From the NCBI GenBank assembly GCA_963760735.1, contig CAVXEB010000007.1, forward strand, positions 310,001 to 374,000: a DNA stretch of 64,000 nucleotides. The letters run 5' to 3'. The notes beneath the pieces were generated by a model, which was not told the origin of the DNA, searched no databases, and saw only the letters and a list, made by a program, of their open reading frames with translations. The position numbers and the translations under genes are program-made. The first letter of the stretch is position 1; each line of letters opens with the position of its first letter. The stretch is from CF-46 sp963760735. Lineage in GTDB: Bacteria > Chloroflexota > Limnocylindria > Limnocylindrales > CSP1-4. Below, in pieces: positions 8,967 to 19,940 of the stretch.

Positions 8967-10241
8967 GTGCGCAGACCCGATTACGACCGACGCGTCGTCG
9001 TCACCGGACTGGGGGTCGTCAGCCCGGTCGGCAACGACGTCCAGACTGCATGGGGGAACCTGATCCGGGGTCGCTCGGGTCTCCGCGAGATCACCCGGTT
9101 CGACGTCTCCGGTTACGAGGCGAAGGCCGCGGGCGAGGTCGAGGGCTTCGACCCGAGCCAGTGGATGGACCCCAAGGCCGTTCGACGGAGCGAGAGCGCG
9201 ATGTGGTTCGGCGTGTCCGCGGGCAAGCAGGCCCTCGCCGACTCCGGCTTCGAGATCACCGACGCGAACCGCGAGGAGGTCGGCGTGGTCTTCGGCTCGG
9301 GCGCCGGCGGGCAGTCCCTGATGATCGACACCTGGGTGAACCTCCACGAGAAGGGCCCGCGGAGCGTCGCGCCGACGTTCATCGCCAACGCCCTCGTCGA
9401 CTCGACATCGGGCATGCTCGCGATCGAGACCGGGGCGGTCGGCCACAACCTCTGCGTCGTTTCGGCCTGCGCGACCGGGACCCACAGCGTCGCCGAGGGC
9501 GCCGAGGCCATCCGCCGTGGCGACTGCATCGCCGTGATCTCGGGCTCGACGGAGGCACCGCTCCTCGAGATCGGCCACGCGGGCTTCACGAACATGCGCG
9601 GGATGGGGATGCCGCGTCCGGGCGAGGCGCTCCAGACGGTGTCACGACCGTTTGACAGGACCCGTGACGGGTTCGTCCTCGGCGAGGGCGCCGGCGGGCT
9701 GTTCCTCGAGGACCTCGAGCTGGCGAAGGCGCGCGGGGCGAAGATCTACGCCGAGGTCGTCGGCTACGGCTCGGCGGCCGACGGCTGGGACATGATCCAG
9801 CCGATCGCCAACGGAACCGGCTCCGCGCGAGCGATGAAGATGGCCCTCGAACGGCGGGGCGTGCCGGCGGACGAGGTCGACCTGATCAACCCGCACGGGA
9901 CGTCGACGCCGCTCGGCGACAAGCGCGAGGCCGAGGCGATCTGGACCGTGTTCGGGGATCGCTCCGCCCGTGACCGGCACTCGCTCGCGATCAGCGGCAC
10001 GAAGTCGATGACGGGCCACATGATGGGCGCGGCCGGTGCCTTCGAGGCATTCGCGACCGTGATGTCCGTCGCCGAGCAGTGCGTCCCGCCGACGATCAAC
10101 TACCGCGACTTCGACCCCGAGTGCGACCTGTGGGTCGTCACCGAGGCGACCTCGATGCCGGTCCGCTACGGGCTCAGCAACAACATTGGTCTGGGTGGCC
10201 ACAACGGAGCGGTGATCTTCAAGCGTTATGACGGCGATTGA
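8967..10241 (+). CDS. fabF: Beta-ketoacyl-ACP synthase II (first copy)
   Basis: A 424-residue condensing enzyme of type II fatty-acid synthesis. The Cys-His-His triad is visible: C168 in VSACATGTH, the first His in NPHGTSTPLGD and the second in SMTGHMMGAAGA; the conserved GFVLGEGAGGLFLE and NNIGLGGHNGAVIFK follow. It starts at GTG 8967 with AAGGA upstream and lies 43 bases after fabD. It has a standard FabF length and no membrane or extra domain. A second, clearly paralogous synthase follows 66 bases downstream. Chain-length preference cannot be read from sequence. Confidence 0.94.
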   Translation: MRRPDYDRRVVVTGLGVVSPVGNDVQTAWGNLIRGRSGLREITRFDVSGYEAKAAGEVEGFDPSQWMDPKAVRRSESAMWFGVSAGKQALADSGFEITDANREEVGVVFGSGAGGQSLMIDTWVNLHEKGPRSVAPTFIANALVDSTSGMLAIETGAVGHNLCVVSACATGTHSVAEGAEAIRRGDCIAVISGSTEAPLLEIGHAGFTNMRGMGMPRPGEALQTVSRPFDRTRDGFVLGEGAGGLFLEDLELAKARGAKIYAEVVGYGSAADGWDMIQPIANGTGSARAMKMALERRGVPADEVDLINPHGTSTPLGDKREAEAIWTVFGDRSARDRHSLAISGTKSMTGHMMGAAGAFEAFATVMSVAEQCVPPTINYRDFDPECDLWVVTEATSMPVRYGLSNNIGLGGHNGAVIFKRYDGD

Positions 10242-10307
10242 ACGGCCGTCCAACACAGTCGGGTCCGTACAATCCGCCCGTGCCCACGCCTCCTGAGGTA
10301 GCGCTCC

Positions 10308-11573
10308 GTGCCTGAGCTCGACCCTGCCCGCCGCGCCGTCGTGACGGGGCTGGGCTGCGTCATGCCGATCGGCAACGACTTCCCGACGTACTGGTCGAAC
10401 CTCGTCGCGGGTGTCACCGGGACGCGCCGGATCCAGAGCTTCGACCCGTCCGCGTTCGAGGTCCAGATCGCCGCGGAGGTCCTCGACTTCGACCCGACCG
10501 CGGCGATGGACCCGAAGATGGCCCGCCGGATGACCCGCTTCATCCACTTCGCCATGGCCGCCGGCAAGGAGGCCGTCGCGGACAGCGGGATCGACTTCGC
10601 GGCGATGAGCCCGGAGGAGCGCGACCGGGTCGGCGTCGTCGTCAACACCGGCGGCGGCGGGATCGAGGCGATCATCGACGGCACGCACACCCACGACACG
10701 AAGGGCCCGCGGTTCGTGTCCGCGTTCGCGATCCCGGCCCTGTCCGGCTCGATGGGCGCGGCGCTCCTGTCGATGGAATACGGGCTCACGGGACCGGTGA
10801 TGACCCAGGTCGCCGCCTGCGCGACGTCCGTCATCGCCTTCCATGACGCCCTCCGCCTGATCCGCTCCGGCGAGTGCGATGTCGTCCTCACCGGCGGCTC
10901 GGAGGCGCCGATCTGGCCGATGGGCGTCGCCGCGCTCGCGAACATGGGCGCGCTGTCGCGCCGAAACGACGACCCCGCCACCGCGTCGCGCCCGTTCGAC
11001 GGCTCCCGCGACGGGTTCGTCCTCGGCGAGGGCGGCGGCGTCGTGATCGTCGAGTCATTGGCTCACGCGGAGGCCCGCGGCGCGACCCCGATCGCGGAGG
11101 TCATCGGCGGGGCGCTGACGGCCGACGCGTTCCACATCAGCGCCCCCGAGCCGACCGGCCGCGGCCAGGCGCGGGCGATGACGAACGCCCTGCGCAACGC
11201 CGAGGTCACGACGGACGAGATCGACTACATCGTGGCCCACGGGACCGCGACGCCACTCAATGACGTGACCGAGACGCGGGCGATCAAGGCAGCCTACGGG
11301 GCCCACGCCCACAAGGTCGCGATCAGCTCGCCGAAGTCGATGATCGGTCACCTCGTCGGCGCGGCCGGGATCGCGTCGGCTCTCGCCGGGCTCGGTGCGA
11401 TCCGCGACCAGGTGATCCCGCCGACCGCGAACCTCCGGACGCCGGATCCCGAGTGCGACCTCGACTACGTCCCGCTGACGGCGCGCAAGGCGAGGGTCGA
11501 CACGGTCGCGATCAACGGCTTCGGGTTCGGCGGCCAGAACGCCGTCGCGATCTTCCGCCGACTCGGCGCCTGA
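10308..11573 (+). CDS. fabF: Beta-ketoacyl-ACP synthase II (second copy)
   Basis: A 421-residue synthase, paralogous to the gene just upstream. Catalytic positions are C171 in VAACATSV, His in VAHGTATPLNDVTE, and His in KSMIGHLVGAAG; the TLNLDE-like segment is replaced by TANLRTPDPECDLDYVP, which is close to classical FabF. It starts at GTG 10308 with TGAGG about 11 bases upstream, and TACAAT at 10268-10273 is a good -10 hexamer, so it may also have its own promoter. The duplication suggests that the two enzymes divide substrates (for instance different chain lengths or branched primers), but that is inference. Confidence 0.94.
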   Translation: MPELDPARRAVVTGLGCVMPIGNDFPTYWSNLVAGVTGTRRIQSFDPSAFEVQIAAEVLDFDPTAAMDPKMARRMTRFIHFAMAAGKEAVADSGIDFAAMSPEERDRVGVVVNTGGGGIEAIIDGTHTHDTKGPRFVSAFAIPALSGSMGAALLSMEYGLTGPVMTQVAACATSVIAFHDALRLIRSGECDVVLTGGSEAPIWPMGVAALANMGALSRRNDDPATASRPFDGSRDGFVLGEGGGVVIVESLAHAEARGATPIAEVIGGALTADAFHISAPEPTGRGQARAMTNALRNAEVTTDEIDYIVAHGTATPLNDVTETRAIKAAYGAHAHKVAISSPKSMIGHLVGAAGIASALAGLGAIRDQVIPPTANLRTPDPECDLDYVPLTARKARVDTVAINGFGFGGQNAVAIFRRLGA

Positions 11574-11615
11574 GCCGCCGCCCCTCAGGGGTCCCACCGA
11601 GGAGCCCCGCCGGGC

Positions 11616-12131
11616 TCAGTCGCGCAGGGCGTGCCCCTCGAACGCCTCGATCCTCGCGGCCACCTCCGGCGGCCACGGCACGGGCCGCTCCGTCTCGTAG
11701 TCGTAGCGGACGATCACGCTCCGGACGGTCCCGACCAGCCGGAGGGGTCCGTCTGGCGGCCCGGCCGTCATCCGGTGTTCGACCGCCAGGCTGGTCCGGC
11801 CGATCCGCGTCGCACGTGTCTCGACGACGACCGCCTCCCCGAACAGGATCGGCGATCGGAAGGCGAGCTCGGCCTCGGCGAGAATCAGTCCCTCGGCGCG
11901 ATCGCCTTCGCGCTGGACGGCCTCGCCGGTGACCACGCTCCACCAGGCGAGTCGGGCCGCCTCGACGAACGTCAGGTAGGCCGCGTTGTTGACGTGGCCC
12001 ATGGCGTCGGTGTCGGCGAATCGGACCTCCACCGTCCGGCGATGGGCGAAGTCGCCGGGAAGGTCGCGGGCGTCCGGAGGACCGGCGACGACGACCCGGG
12101 ATCGGGGCGGAGCGGGGGTCGCGGACGTCAT
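11616..12131 (-). CDS. Hotdog-fold acyl-CoA thioesterase (4-hydroxybenzoyl-CoA thioesterase type)
   Basis: A 171-residue hotdog thioesterase. The signature VRFADTDAMGHVNNAAYLTFVEAAR contains the catalytic Asp of the YbgC/4HBT class (shown here as two overlapping pieces ADTDAMGHVNN and NAAYLTFVEAAR); the acid-rich AEAELAFRSPILFGE strand follows. It likely hydrolyses acyl-CoA or acyl-ACP thioesters in the cytoplasm. It converges on the second fabF gene, with a 6-bp hairpin (11602-11617) at the junction, and begins 13 bases downstream of the copper-ATPase stop on the same strand. The link to fatty-acid synthesis is by position only. Confidence 0.85.
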   Translation of the reverse strand: MTSATPAPPRSRVVVAGPPDARDLPGDFAHRRTVEVRFADTDAMGHVNNAAYLTFVEAARLAWWSVVTGEAVQREGDRAEGLILAEAELAFRSPILFGEAVVVETRATRIGRTSLAVEHRMTAGPPDGPLRLVGTVRSVIVRYDYETERPVPWPPEVAARIEAFEGHALRD

Positions 12132-12144
12132 CGAGCGGGGCGGA

Positions 12145-14842
<2,698 letters not shown>

Positions 14843-14844
<2 letters not shown>

Positions 14845-14860
14845 ACTCCCCAGGAGTATA
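14843..14860 (-). promoter_or_regulatory. CsoR-like operator overlapping the copA -10 element and start codon
   Basis: On the minus strand the sequence is TATACTCCTGGGGAGTAT, containing a perfect 7-base inverted repeat (ATACTCC, three-base centre, GGAGTAT). TATACT is also a near-consensus -10 hexamer; CTGACC at 14877-14882 is a fair -35, 16 bases away. The start codon ATG 14844 overlaps the repeat, with no room for a ribosome-binding site, so the transcript would be leaderless or nearly so. The G/C-tract flanked by AT resembles operators of CsoR-type copper repressors. A 15-of-18 match occurs before the YHS gene at 57044-57061. No csoR gene is seen in the window. Confidence 0.7.
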
Positions 14861-14878
14861 CAGCACCCGATTCGGCGG

Positions 14879-15115
14879 TCAGTGGCTGGGCGCCACCCAC
14901 CGGCCGTCGCGGTAGACGTACCAGGTCTCGGCCTGTTCGCCGGCGAGCTCGCGGGGTCGGACGATCGCCGCTGGGTGCCGCTCGCGGAGGCGCCGCTCGA
15001 GGCTGGCGGGCGTGCGAGCGCCGTCCTCGACCAGATCCCTGGCGAGCGATCGGAAATCGGCGTCGTCAGGCGGGTTGAGGACGAGCAGCGGTCGCGGTTC
15101 CGACGTTGCCGTCAT
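14879..15115 (-). CDS. Small conserved-looking protein, unknown function
   Basis: A 78-residue soluble protein starting at ATG 15115, with GGTGGA six bases upstream; an in-frame ATG at 15121 is possible. The C-terminal motif AETWYVYRDGRWV is tryptophan-rich and looks structured; the middle is a charged helix (LERRLRERHPAAIVRPRELAGE). I do not recognise the family. It lies upstream of copA on the same strand, but the copA promoter sits at its 3' end, so the two need not be co-expressed. Divergent from the ogt gene. Confidence 0.6.
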   Translation of the reverse strand: MTATSEPRPLLVLNPPDDADFRSLARDLVEDGARTPASLERRLRERHPAAIVRPRELAGEQAETWYVYRDGRWVAPSH

Positions 15116-15240
15116 CAGCATTCCACCCCTACGGCCCACGGTGAGCGCGGCCGGATGACGGCAACGCGTCGCGAGCAGCGGGAATCGCTTGCAGGGGTGT
15201 TGCACCGACGCGCGGCACGCGGCTGGTCGATGATGACCAA

Positions 15241-15816
15241 GTGACGGATCCCCCTGCCAGATCTGGCGCCTTCCGCGTGGCGACCGCGCGCGGCCCGTGG
15301 GGCCCGATCCGGGTGGCGACGTCGGATCGCGGACTCGTCGGACTCGCCGTGCTCTCGCCCCTGGAGCCGTTTGTCGCGGACGTTGCGCGGCGGACAGGCG
15401 GCGAGCAGGCCGAGGGCGGCAGCCCGTTGCTCGACCGGGCCGTCGCCGCGGTCGAAGCGTTCCTCGACGGCCGTCCGGAGGAGCTCGAGGCGGTGCCGGT
15501 CGACCTCGTCGTCCGGTCCGACTGGGATCGAGCGGTCCTCGGGCGGGTCCGGCACGTGGGCTGGGGCGAGGCGACGAGCTACGGCCGCGTCGCGACCGCG
15601 ATCGGCCGGCGGGGCGCCGCCCGGGCGGTCGGCGGCGCCGTCGGCCGGAACCCGATCGGCCTGGCGATCCCGTGTCATCGGGTGCTGGCCGGCGACGGTT
15701 CGATCGGCGGCTACGGCGGCGACTGGTTCGGCAGCCGCGACGAGCTGCTCGGGATCAAGCGAGAGCTCCTGGCGATCGAAGGCATCGCCCTCCCGGCGGT
15801 CGACCTCGTGGGCTGA
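15241..15816 (+). CDS. ogt: Methylated-DNA--[protein]-cysteine S-methyltransferase
   Basis: A 191-residue suicide DNA-repair protein that transfers alkyl groups from O6-alkylguanine to its own cysteine. The active-site motif IPCHRV is present with C145, and the helix-turn-helix segment WGEATSYGRVATAIGRRGAARAVGGA and the arginine finger region precede it (pieces given separately). GYGGDWFGSRDELLGIKRELL is the usual C-terminal lid. It starts at GTG 15241. No Ada-type N-terminal domain, so it is the constitutive Ogt-like form. Confidence 0.93.
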   Translation: MTDPPARSGAFRVATARGPWGPIRVATSDRGLVGLAVLSPLEPFVADVARRTGGEQAEGGSPLLDRAVAAVEAFLDGRPEELEAVPVDLVVRSDWDRAVLGRVRHVGWGEATSYGRVATAIGRRGAARAVGGAVGRNPIGLAIPCHRVLAGDGSIGGYGGDWFGSRDELLGIKRELLAIEGIALPAVDLVG

Positions 15817-15947
15817 GCCCGCCGCCGTCCGGCGCGGCACGGCGGGGCGGCAGAGACGCGGGGCCCTTCGGTACACTCCGCCGAACCGGGCGGACGACGT
15901 CGAGGCCAGCCGACCCCCGGGTCGGCCCCCTGAGGAACGAGACCAGC

Positions 15948-17816
15948 GTGACCGATGCGGCGCCCGGGACCGTGGACAACGGCCAGCCCGACAGCGACCC
16001 GTCGATGCCCGGCACCGGCCCGGCGCCGTCAGCCTTCGCCATCTTCCGGAAGCGCGACTTCCGGCTGCTGTGGTCCGCCCAGCTCGTTTCCACGATCGGA
16101 TCCGCGCTCACCGACCTCGCCGCGGGGATCCTGATCTTCCGCGAAACCAACTCGGCCGCGGCCGTCGGCCTGATGTTCATTGCCGTGTCGATCCCGACGC
16201 TGGTCATCGGCCTGGTCGCCGGCGTCTTCGTCGACCGCTACGACCGCCGCAAGATCATGATCATCTCCGACTTGCTGCGGGCGGTGATCGTCGCCTCGAT
16301 CCCGTTCATCTTCATCCTCCACCTGCCCCTCTGGCTGCTCTATGTCGCCGTCGCAGGCGTCAGCGCGATCTCGCAGTTCTTCAACCCGGCCAACGACGCC
16401 CTGCTGCCTGAGGTCGCCACCGACGAGGAGCTCGCCGCGGCGAACTCCTGGATCATGATCAGCTCCTTCGGCGCGACGTCGATCGGGTTCGCGCTGTCCG
16501 GCCTGCTCGCGACGGCCTTCGACATCGACTGGGCGTTCTGGCTCGACGCGGTGACCTTCCTGATCTCGGCCGGGCTGCTCGTGTTCGTCCGGGTCGGGAG
16601 GATCGAGACCGAGGAGGAGACGAGCGTCGGCGTTGTCATCGAAAACCTTCGCGAGGGGATCTCGACCCTGGTCCGGACGCCGGTCCTCCGGTCCCTGTTC
16701 ATCTCGGGCGCACCGGTCTTCCTGGCGATCGGGCTGTGGAACGTGCTCCTCCTGCCGTTCGCAATCAACGCCCTGGGTGCGACCGAGTTCGAATACGGGC
16801 TGCAGGAGGGACTGACGTCGGTCGGGTTCGTCGTCGGCAGCCTCGTGATGGCGAAGTACTCGGCGCGGCTCCCGGAGGGGACGTGGATCGTGTTCTCGGT
16901 CATCGCCATGGGGATCGCCGGCGTCCTGTACGGGTTCGCCACGTCGATCGTGGTGGCGATCGTCCTCGCGACGATCTCGGGTTTCTTCAACGCCCCGTCG
17001 TCGATCGCCCGCCGGGTCATCCTCCAGCGGAGCACCCCGCGCGAGCTCCGCGGACGCGTGTTCGGCGCCTACAACGTCGCCCGCGATGTGATGTTCCTGA
17101 TCGGGATCGGGCTGGCCGGCCTGGCCGACTCGATCGACATCCGGCTCCTCGTGATCGTCTCGTCGCTCGTCCTGATCGGGGCAGGCGTCCTGACGGCGTT
17201 CCTGCCGGGCGTCGGCCGCCCGGCGGCCGAATGGCGGCGCGCGATCACCACCCTCCGCCACGCCCGCCCGGCACCGGCGGCAGCGATGGCGGTCCGGCCC
17301 GCGACCCTTGCGGACTTCGACCGGCTGGCGGGCCACCTGCCTGCCCTCGGCCGGATCACGGGCGAGCAGCGAAGCGCCCTCCTCACCGCCGCGACGGTCC
17401 GCGAGGTCCCGGCGGAAACGACGATCGTCGGCGAGGGGGAGATCGGCGACGCGGCCTACTTCATCCTCGACGGCCACGCGGTGGCCGGGACCCCTGGGTC
17501 GGATGGCGAGTACCGATCCCTGTCGGCCATGGGCGCCGGCGACTTCTTCGGCGAGATCGCCGCGCTGACGGGCAGCCGCCGGACGGCGAACGTCGTCGCC
17601 GACGAGCCGACGACGGTCCTGGAGGTGCCCGCCTCGTCGCTGCGGGCGTTGATGAGCGTGCCCGAGCTCGGCTCCCTGTTCCTCTCCAAGCTCACCGAAC
17701 GGCTCAACCGCACGAACAACGCCGACCTGCCCCGCTTCTCGGGCCTCGACCAGGCCTCCCTGAAGGACCTCCGGACGCCCCGGCCTGCTCCCGAGGCGTT
17801 GGCCAATCCCTCCTGA
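15948..17816 (+). CDS. MFS transporter with fused C-terminal cyclic-nucleotide-binding domain
   Basis: A 622-residue fusion. Residues about 35-430 form a major-facilitator transporter of the MdfA/EntS-like type: FRLLWSAQLVSTIGSALTDLA opens the first helix and FVDRYDRRKIMI is the conserved loop between helices 2 and 3 (D-R-x-x-RR). Residues about 470-590 form a cNMP-binding fold with AYFILDGHAV and the cassette FFGEIAALTGSRRTANV, including the ligand-contact Glu and Arg. It starts at GTG 15948 with TGAGGAA about 11 bases upstream; TACACT at 15873-15878 is a -10 candidate. The domain may gate transport or localise the protein; the cargo is unknown. Confidence 0.88.
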   Translation: MTDAAPGTVDNGQPDSDPSMPGTGPAPSAFAIFRKRDFRLLWSAQLVSTIGSALTDLAAGILIFRETNSAAAVGLMFIAVSIPTLVIGLVAGVFVDRYDRRKIMIISDLLRAVIVASIPFIFILHLPLWLLYVAVAGVSAISQFFNPANDALLPEVATDEELAAANSWIMISSFGATSIGFALSGLLATAFDIDWAFWLDAVTFLISAGLLVFVRVGRIETEEETSVGVVIENLREGISTLVRTPVLRSLFISGAPVFLAIGLWNVLLLPFAINALGATEFEYGLQEGLTSVGFVVGSLVMAKYSARLPEGTWIVFSVIAMGIAGVLYGFATSIVVAIVLATISGFFNAPSSIARRVILQRSTPRELRGRVFGAYNVARDVMFLIGIGLAGLADSIDIRLLVIVSSLVLIGAGVLTAFLPGVGRPAAEWRRAITTLRHARPAPAAAMAVRPATLADFDRLAGHLPALGRITGEQRSALLTAATVREVPAETTIVGEGEIGDAAYFILDGHAVAGTPGSDGEYRSLSAMGAGDFFGEIAALTGSRRTANVVADEPTTVLEVPASSLRALMSVPELGSLFLSKLTERLNRTNNADLPRFSGLDQASLKDLRTPRPAPEALANPS

Positions 17817-17961
17817 CCGGGTCCGCGGGGGTGTATCGCAGTTGACAAGGCCCGCGTCCCGCGCGGCATGCGGGCCCGATCGTCGGGCGGCTATCGTGTC
17901 GTCATTCAGCGAACTCCGAACGCACGACACGACTTCGGGGGACAGGACGGAGGACCCGGCG

Positions 17962-18189
17962 ATGCGGAAGCTCACCAAGACGCCTCACGAGCAGAACATC
18001 GAAGACAAGCTCCCGGTCAACGGCGAGGGCGTCCGATCGCCCAGCGCCGTCGACGACGACGTCCAGGCCCACCAGGCCGGCGCCGGCGACGGCGTCGGGA
18101 CCCGGCTGCCGGGCACCGGCGGCGACTACCGCCGACCCTCGGGCGGCGGCGAGCTGACCGAGGACGACGTCGAGGGTCATCACAACTGA
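17962..18189 (+). CDS. Small hydrophilic, probably disordered protein
   Basis: A 75-residue protein, Gly/Asp-rich with no hydrophobic core, starting at ATG 17962 with a strong GGAGG eight bases upstream. It begins MRKLTKTPHEQNIEDKLP and ends in acidic TEDDVEGHHN. No known domain. A TTGACA hexamer at 17842-17847 and a weakly conserved downstream region could be its promoter, but the -10 match is poor. It is followed by a strong hairpin at 18245-18269. Composition resembles small stress or desiccation-related proteins, but that is speculation. Confidence 0.6.
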   Translation: MRKLTKTPHEQNIEDKLPVNGEGVRSPSAVDDDVQAHQAGAGDGVGTRLPGTGGDYRRPSGGGELTEDDVEGHHN

Positions 18190-18244
18190 CCCGAACCCAC
18201 TCCGGGCGGATGCCCCCGCCGCCCACTCGCGCCCCGTCCGCCAC

Positions 18245-18269
18245 GCGCCCCGTCCGCCGGACGGGGCGC
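18245..18269. terminator. Hairpin between convergent genes
   Basis: GCGCCCCGTCC pairs perfectly with GGACGGGGCGC around a three-base loop (11-bp stem). It lies between the plus-strand small protein and the minus-strand protease gene, so it could end both transcripts. There is no T-tract on either side, so it is a hairpin of unproven termination activity. Confidence 0.6.
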
Positions 18270-18276
18270 TCGCGAT

Positions 18277-19128
18277 TCAGGGACGGTTCGCGGTCGCGGC
18301 CAGGATCGTCTTGATCTCGAAGGGGGTCGCCGTCGGATGCGCCGAGCGGATCCGGGCCGCGAGACCCGCGATGTGCGGCGCCGCGAAGCTGTTGCCGGTG
18401 GCGACGATCCGTCCGCCGTCCCGCCAGGCCACGTCGACGTCGAGACCGTACGCGCCGAACTCGACCGGCGGGTGCGGGTTGTAGAACCAGGTATCGGCGT
18501 CGCGGACGTCGTGGGCAGCGACGGACACGACCGCGGCGAACAGTGACGGATAGCTCGCGATCGCCACGTTGTTCGCGGCGCAGACGAGCAGGCAGTTCGC
18601 GAAGTACGCCCGGTCGGCGAGCTCGTGGAGGGTGGCGAACATCGCCTCGCTCCGGGACGACAGGCTCAGGTTGACGACCGACGCGCCACGGGCGATCGCC
18701 CAGTCGAGGCCGGCAGCGAAGGCGAGGCCCTTGCCCCGGTTGTCCGAGCCCAGGACGCGGACGCTCACCAGCGTCGCCCTCCGGGCGAGGGCGTGGACGA
18801 TCCCCGCGCACGCCGTCCCGTGGCCGACGGCATCGATCGCCTCGTCAACGACCACCGAGGGGTCCTCGCCGTGGAGCTCGACGCGAACGCTCTCGGCGAG
18901 GGCGCCGCCGATCGCGGGATGGGACCCCTCGACGCCGGAGTCGATCACCGCGACCGTCACACCGGCGCCGTCGGCCGGGCCGAACGCCCAGCCGCGATCG
19001 ACAGTCGCGAATGGAGCGTCGCGGGCGAGATCCCCGCGATGGTCGGCGGCGAAGGCCTCTGCCCATGCCGGGAGCAGGGTCGAGGTGACGGTCGAGGCGG
19101 ATTCCGGAGCCGTTGCCCGGTCCGTCAT
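18277..19128 (-). CDS. Subtilisin-like serine peptidase (S8), cytoplasmic type
   Basis: A 283-residue S8 peptidase with all three catalytic motifs: Asp in VAVIDSGVEGSHP, His in VGHGTACAGI and Ser in GNSFAAPHIAGL, with the oxyanion Asn in CAANNVAIASYP. There is no signal peptide or propeptide of usual length, and the protein is short, so it probably acts inside the cell. It is the third gene of a Crp-GAF-S8 operon; its ATG overlaps the GAF gene stop by four bases. The substrate is unknown; the coupling to two sensor proteins suggests regulated proteolysis. Confidence 0.88.
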   Translation of the reverse strand: MTDRATAPESASTVTSTLLPAWAEAFAADHRGDLARDAPFATVDRGWAFGPADGAGVTVAVIDSGVEGSHPAIGGALAESVRVELHGEDPSVVVDEAIDAVGHGTACAGIVHALARRATLVSVRVLGSDNRGKGLAFAAGLDWAIARGASVVNLSLSSRSEAMFATLHELADRAYFANCLLVCAANNVAIASYPSLFAAVVSVAAHDVRDADTWFYNPHPPVEFGAYGLDVDVAWRDGGRIVATGNSFAAPHIAGLAARIRSAHPTATPFEIKTILAATANRP

Positions 19129-19940
19129 CGCCGGTGACCCGTTCGCGGTCGTCCGGGGCCGCCGTGCTCGGCCCGGCGCACGAGGACCGCGAGCAGCTCC
19201 CGCACGAGGTCCAGCTGAGCAGGATCGGCGGCCCGGAGGCGGGCGATCTCGTCGGCGAGGGCCCAGAGCGGATCGTCGCTCCCGGCGTCCAGGCCATCGA
19301 CGGCCTCGGCCACGATCTCGTCGATGTCGCGGGCCGCGTCCGCACTCGTCGCGCCGGCCGACAGGACGGTCCGGAGGAGCGAGGCCGTGTCGCGCTCGAT
19401 CCGGCTGCTCCGGATCGCGATCGTCGCCTGCCGCGCGAAGATGCCGGCCAGCTCCACGTCGCGCAGGTCGAACCCGCCATCGCCGCGCTTGTCGAGGATC
19501 TCGAGGACGCCGAGGATCCCGTCGTCGTCGGCCAGCGGAACCGCGATCAGCGACCGGGGCACGTAGCCCGTCCGCTCGGCGGTCGACCGGCCGAAGCGCG
19601 CGTCAGCCGCGACGTCGGCGAGGGCGATCGGCTGGCCCGTCGAGAACACGTAGCCCGCGACGCCCTGGCCGGCGTCGATGGCGAGCCCGATCACGCCCTG
19701 GCCCTGCTCCCCGGCCGCGACCTCGAACACGAGACGGTTGGTCGAGGGGTCATGGAGGGCGATCGAGGCGGCCTCGGCGCCGAAGAGCGCGGCGGTCGTC
19801 TCGACAATGGACCGGAGGACGGCGGTGCCGGCGGCCGGGCCCAGGCGGCCGGCGGCCTCGATCCGGATCGCGGCCGCCCGCAGCGCCGATCGCAGCCGGT
19901 CGTCGTCCGACGGCCCGTTCGGAGGCTCGCCGGCAGTCAC
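19125..19940 (-). CDS. GAF-domain protein
   Basis: A 271-residue protein with one GAF domain at about residues 40-185: LFGAEAASIALHDPSTNRLVFEVAAG, then GQGVAGYVFSTGQPIALADVAAD (quoted in part), RSLIAVPLADDDGILGVLEILDK and the closing helix ARQATIAIRSSRIERD. The C-terminal 80 residues are helical and alanine-rich with no recognised output domain. It starts at GTG 19940, overlapping the Crp gene stop by four bases. GAF domains bind small ligands such as cyclic nucleotides or haem; the pocket residues do not let me choose. Probably a sensor acting with its operon partners. Confidence 0.85.
   Translation of the reverse strand: MTAGEPPNGPSDDDRLRSALRAAAIRIEAAGRLGPAAGTAVLRSIVETTAALFGAEAASIALHDPSTNRLVFEVAAGEQGQGVIGLAIDAGQGVAGYVFSTGQPIALADVAADARFGRSTAERTGYVPRSLIAVPLADDDGILGVLEILDKRGDGGFDLRDVELAGIFARQATIAIRSSRIERDTASLLRTVLSAGATSADAARDIDEIVAEAVDGLDAGSDDPLWALADEIARLRAADPAQLDLVRELLAVLVRRAEHGGPGRPRTGHRR

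Noticed and set aside
17842..17870. TTGACA as a promoter for the small protein at 17962
   Set aside because: The -35 hexamer is perfect, but the sequence 16-18 bases downstream (GGCATG/GCATGC) does not resemble a -10, so I mention it only as a possibility.
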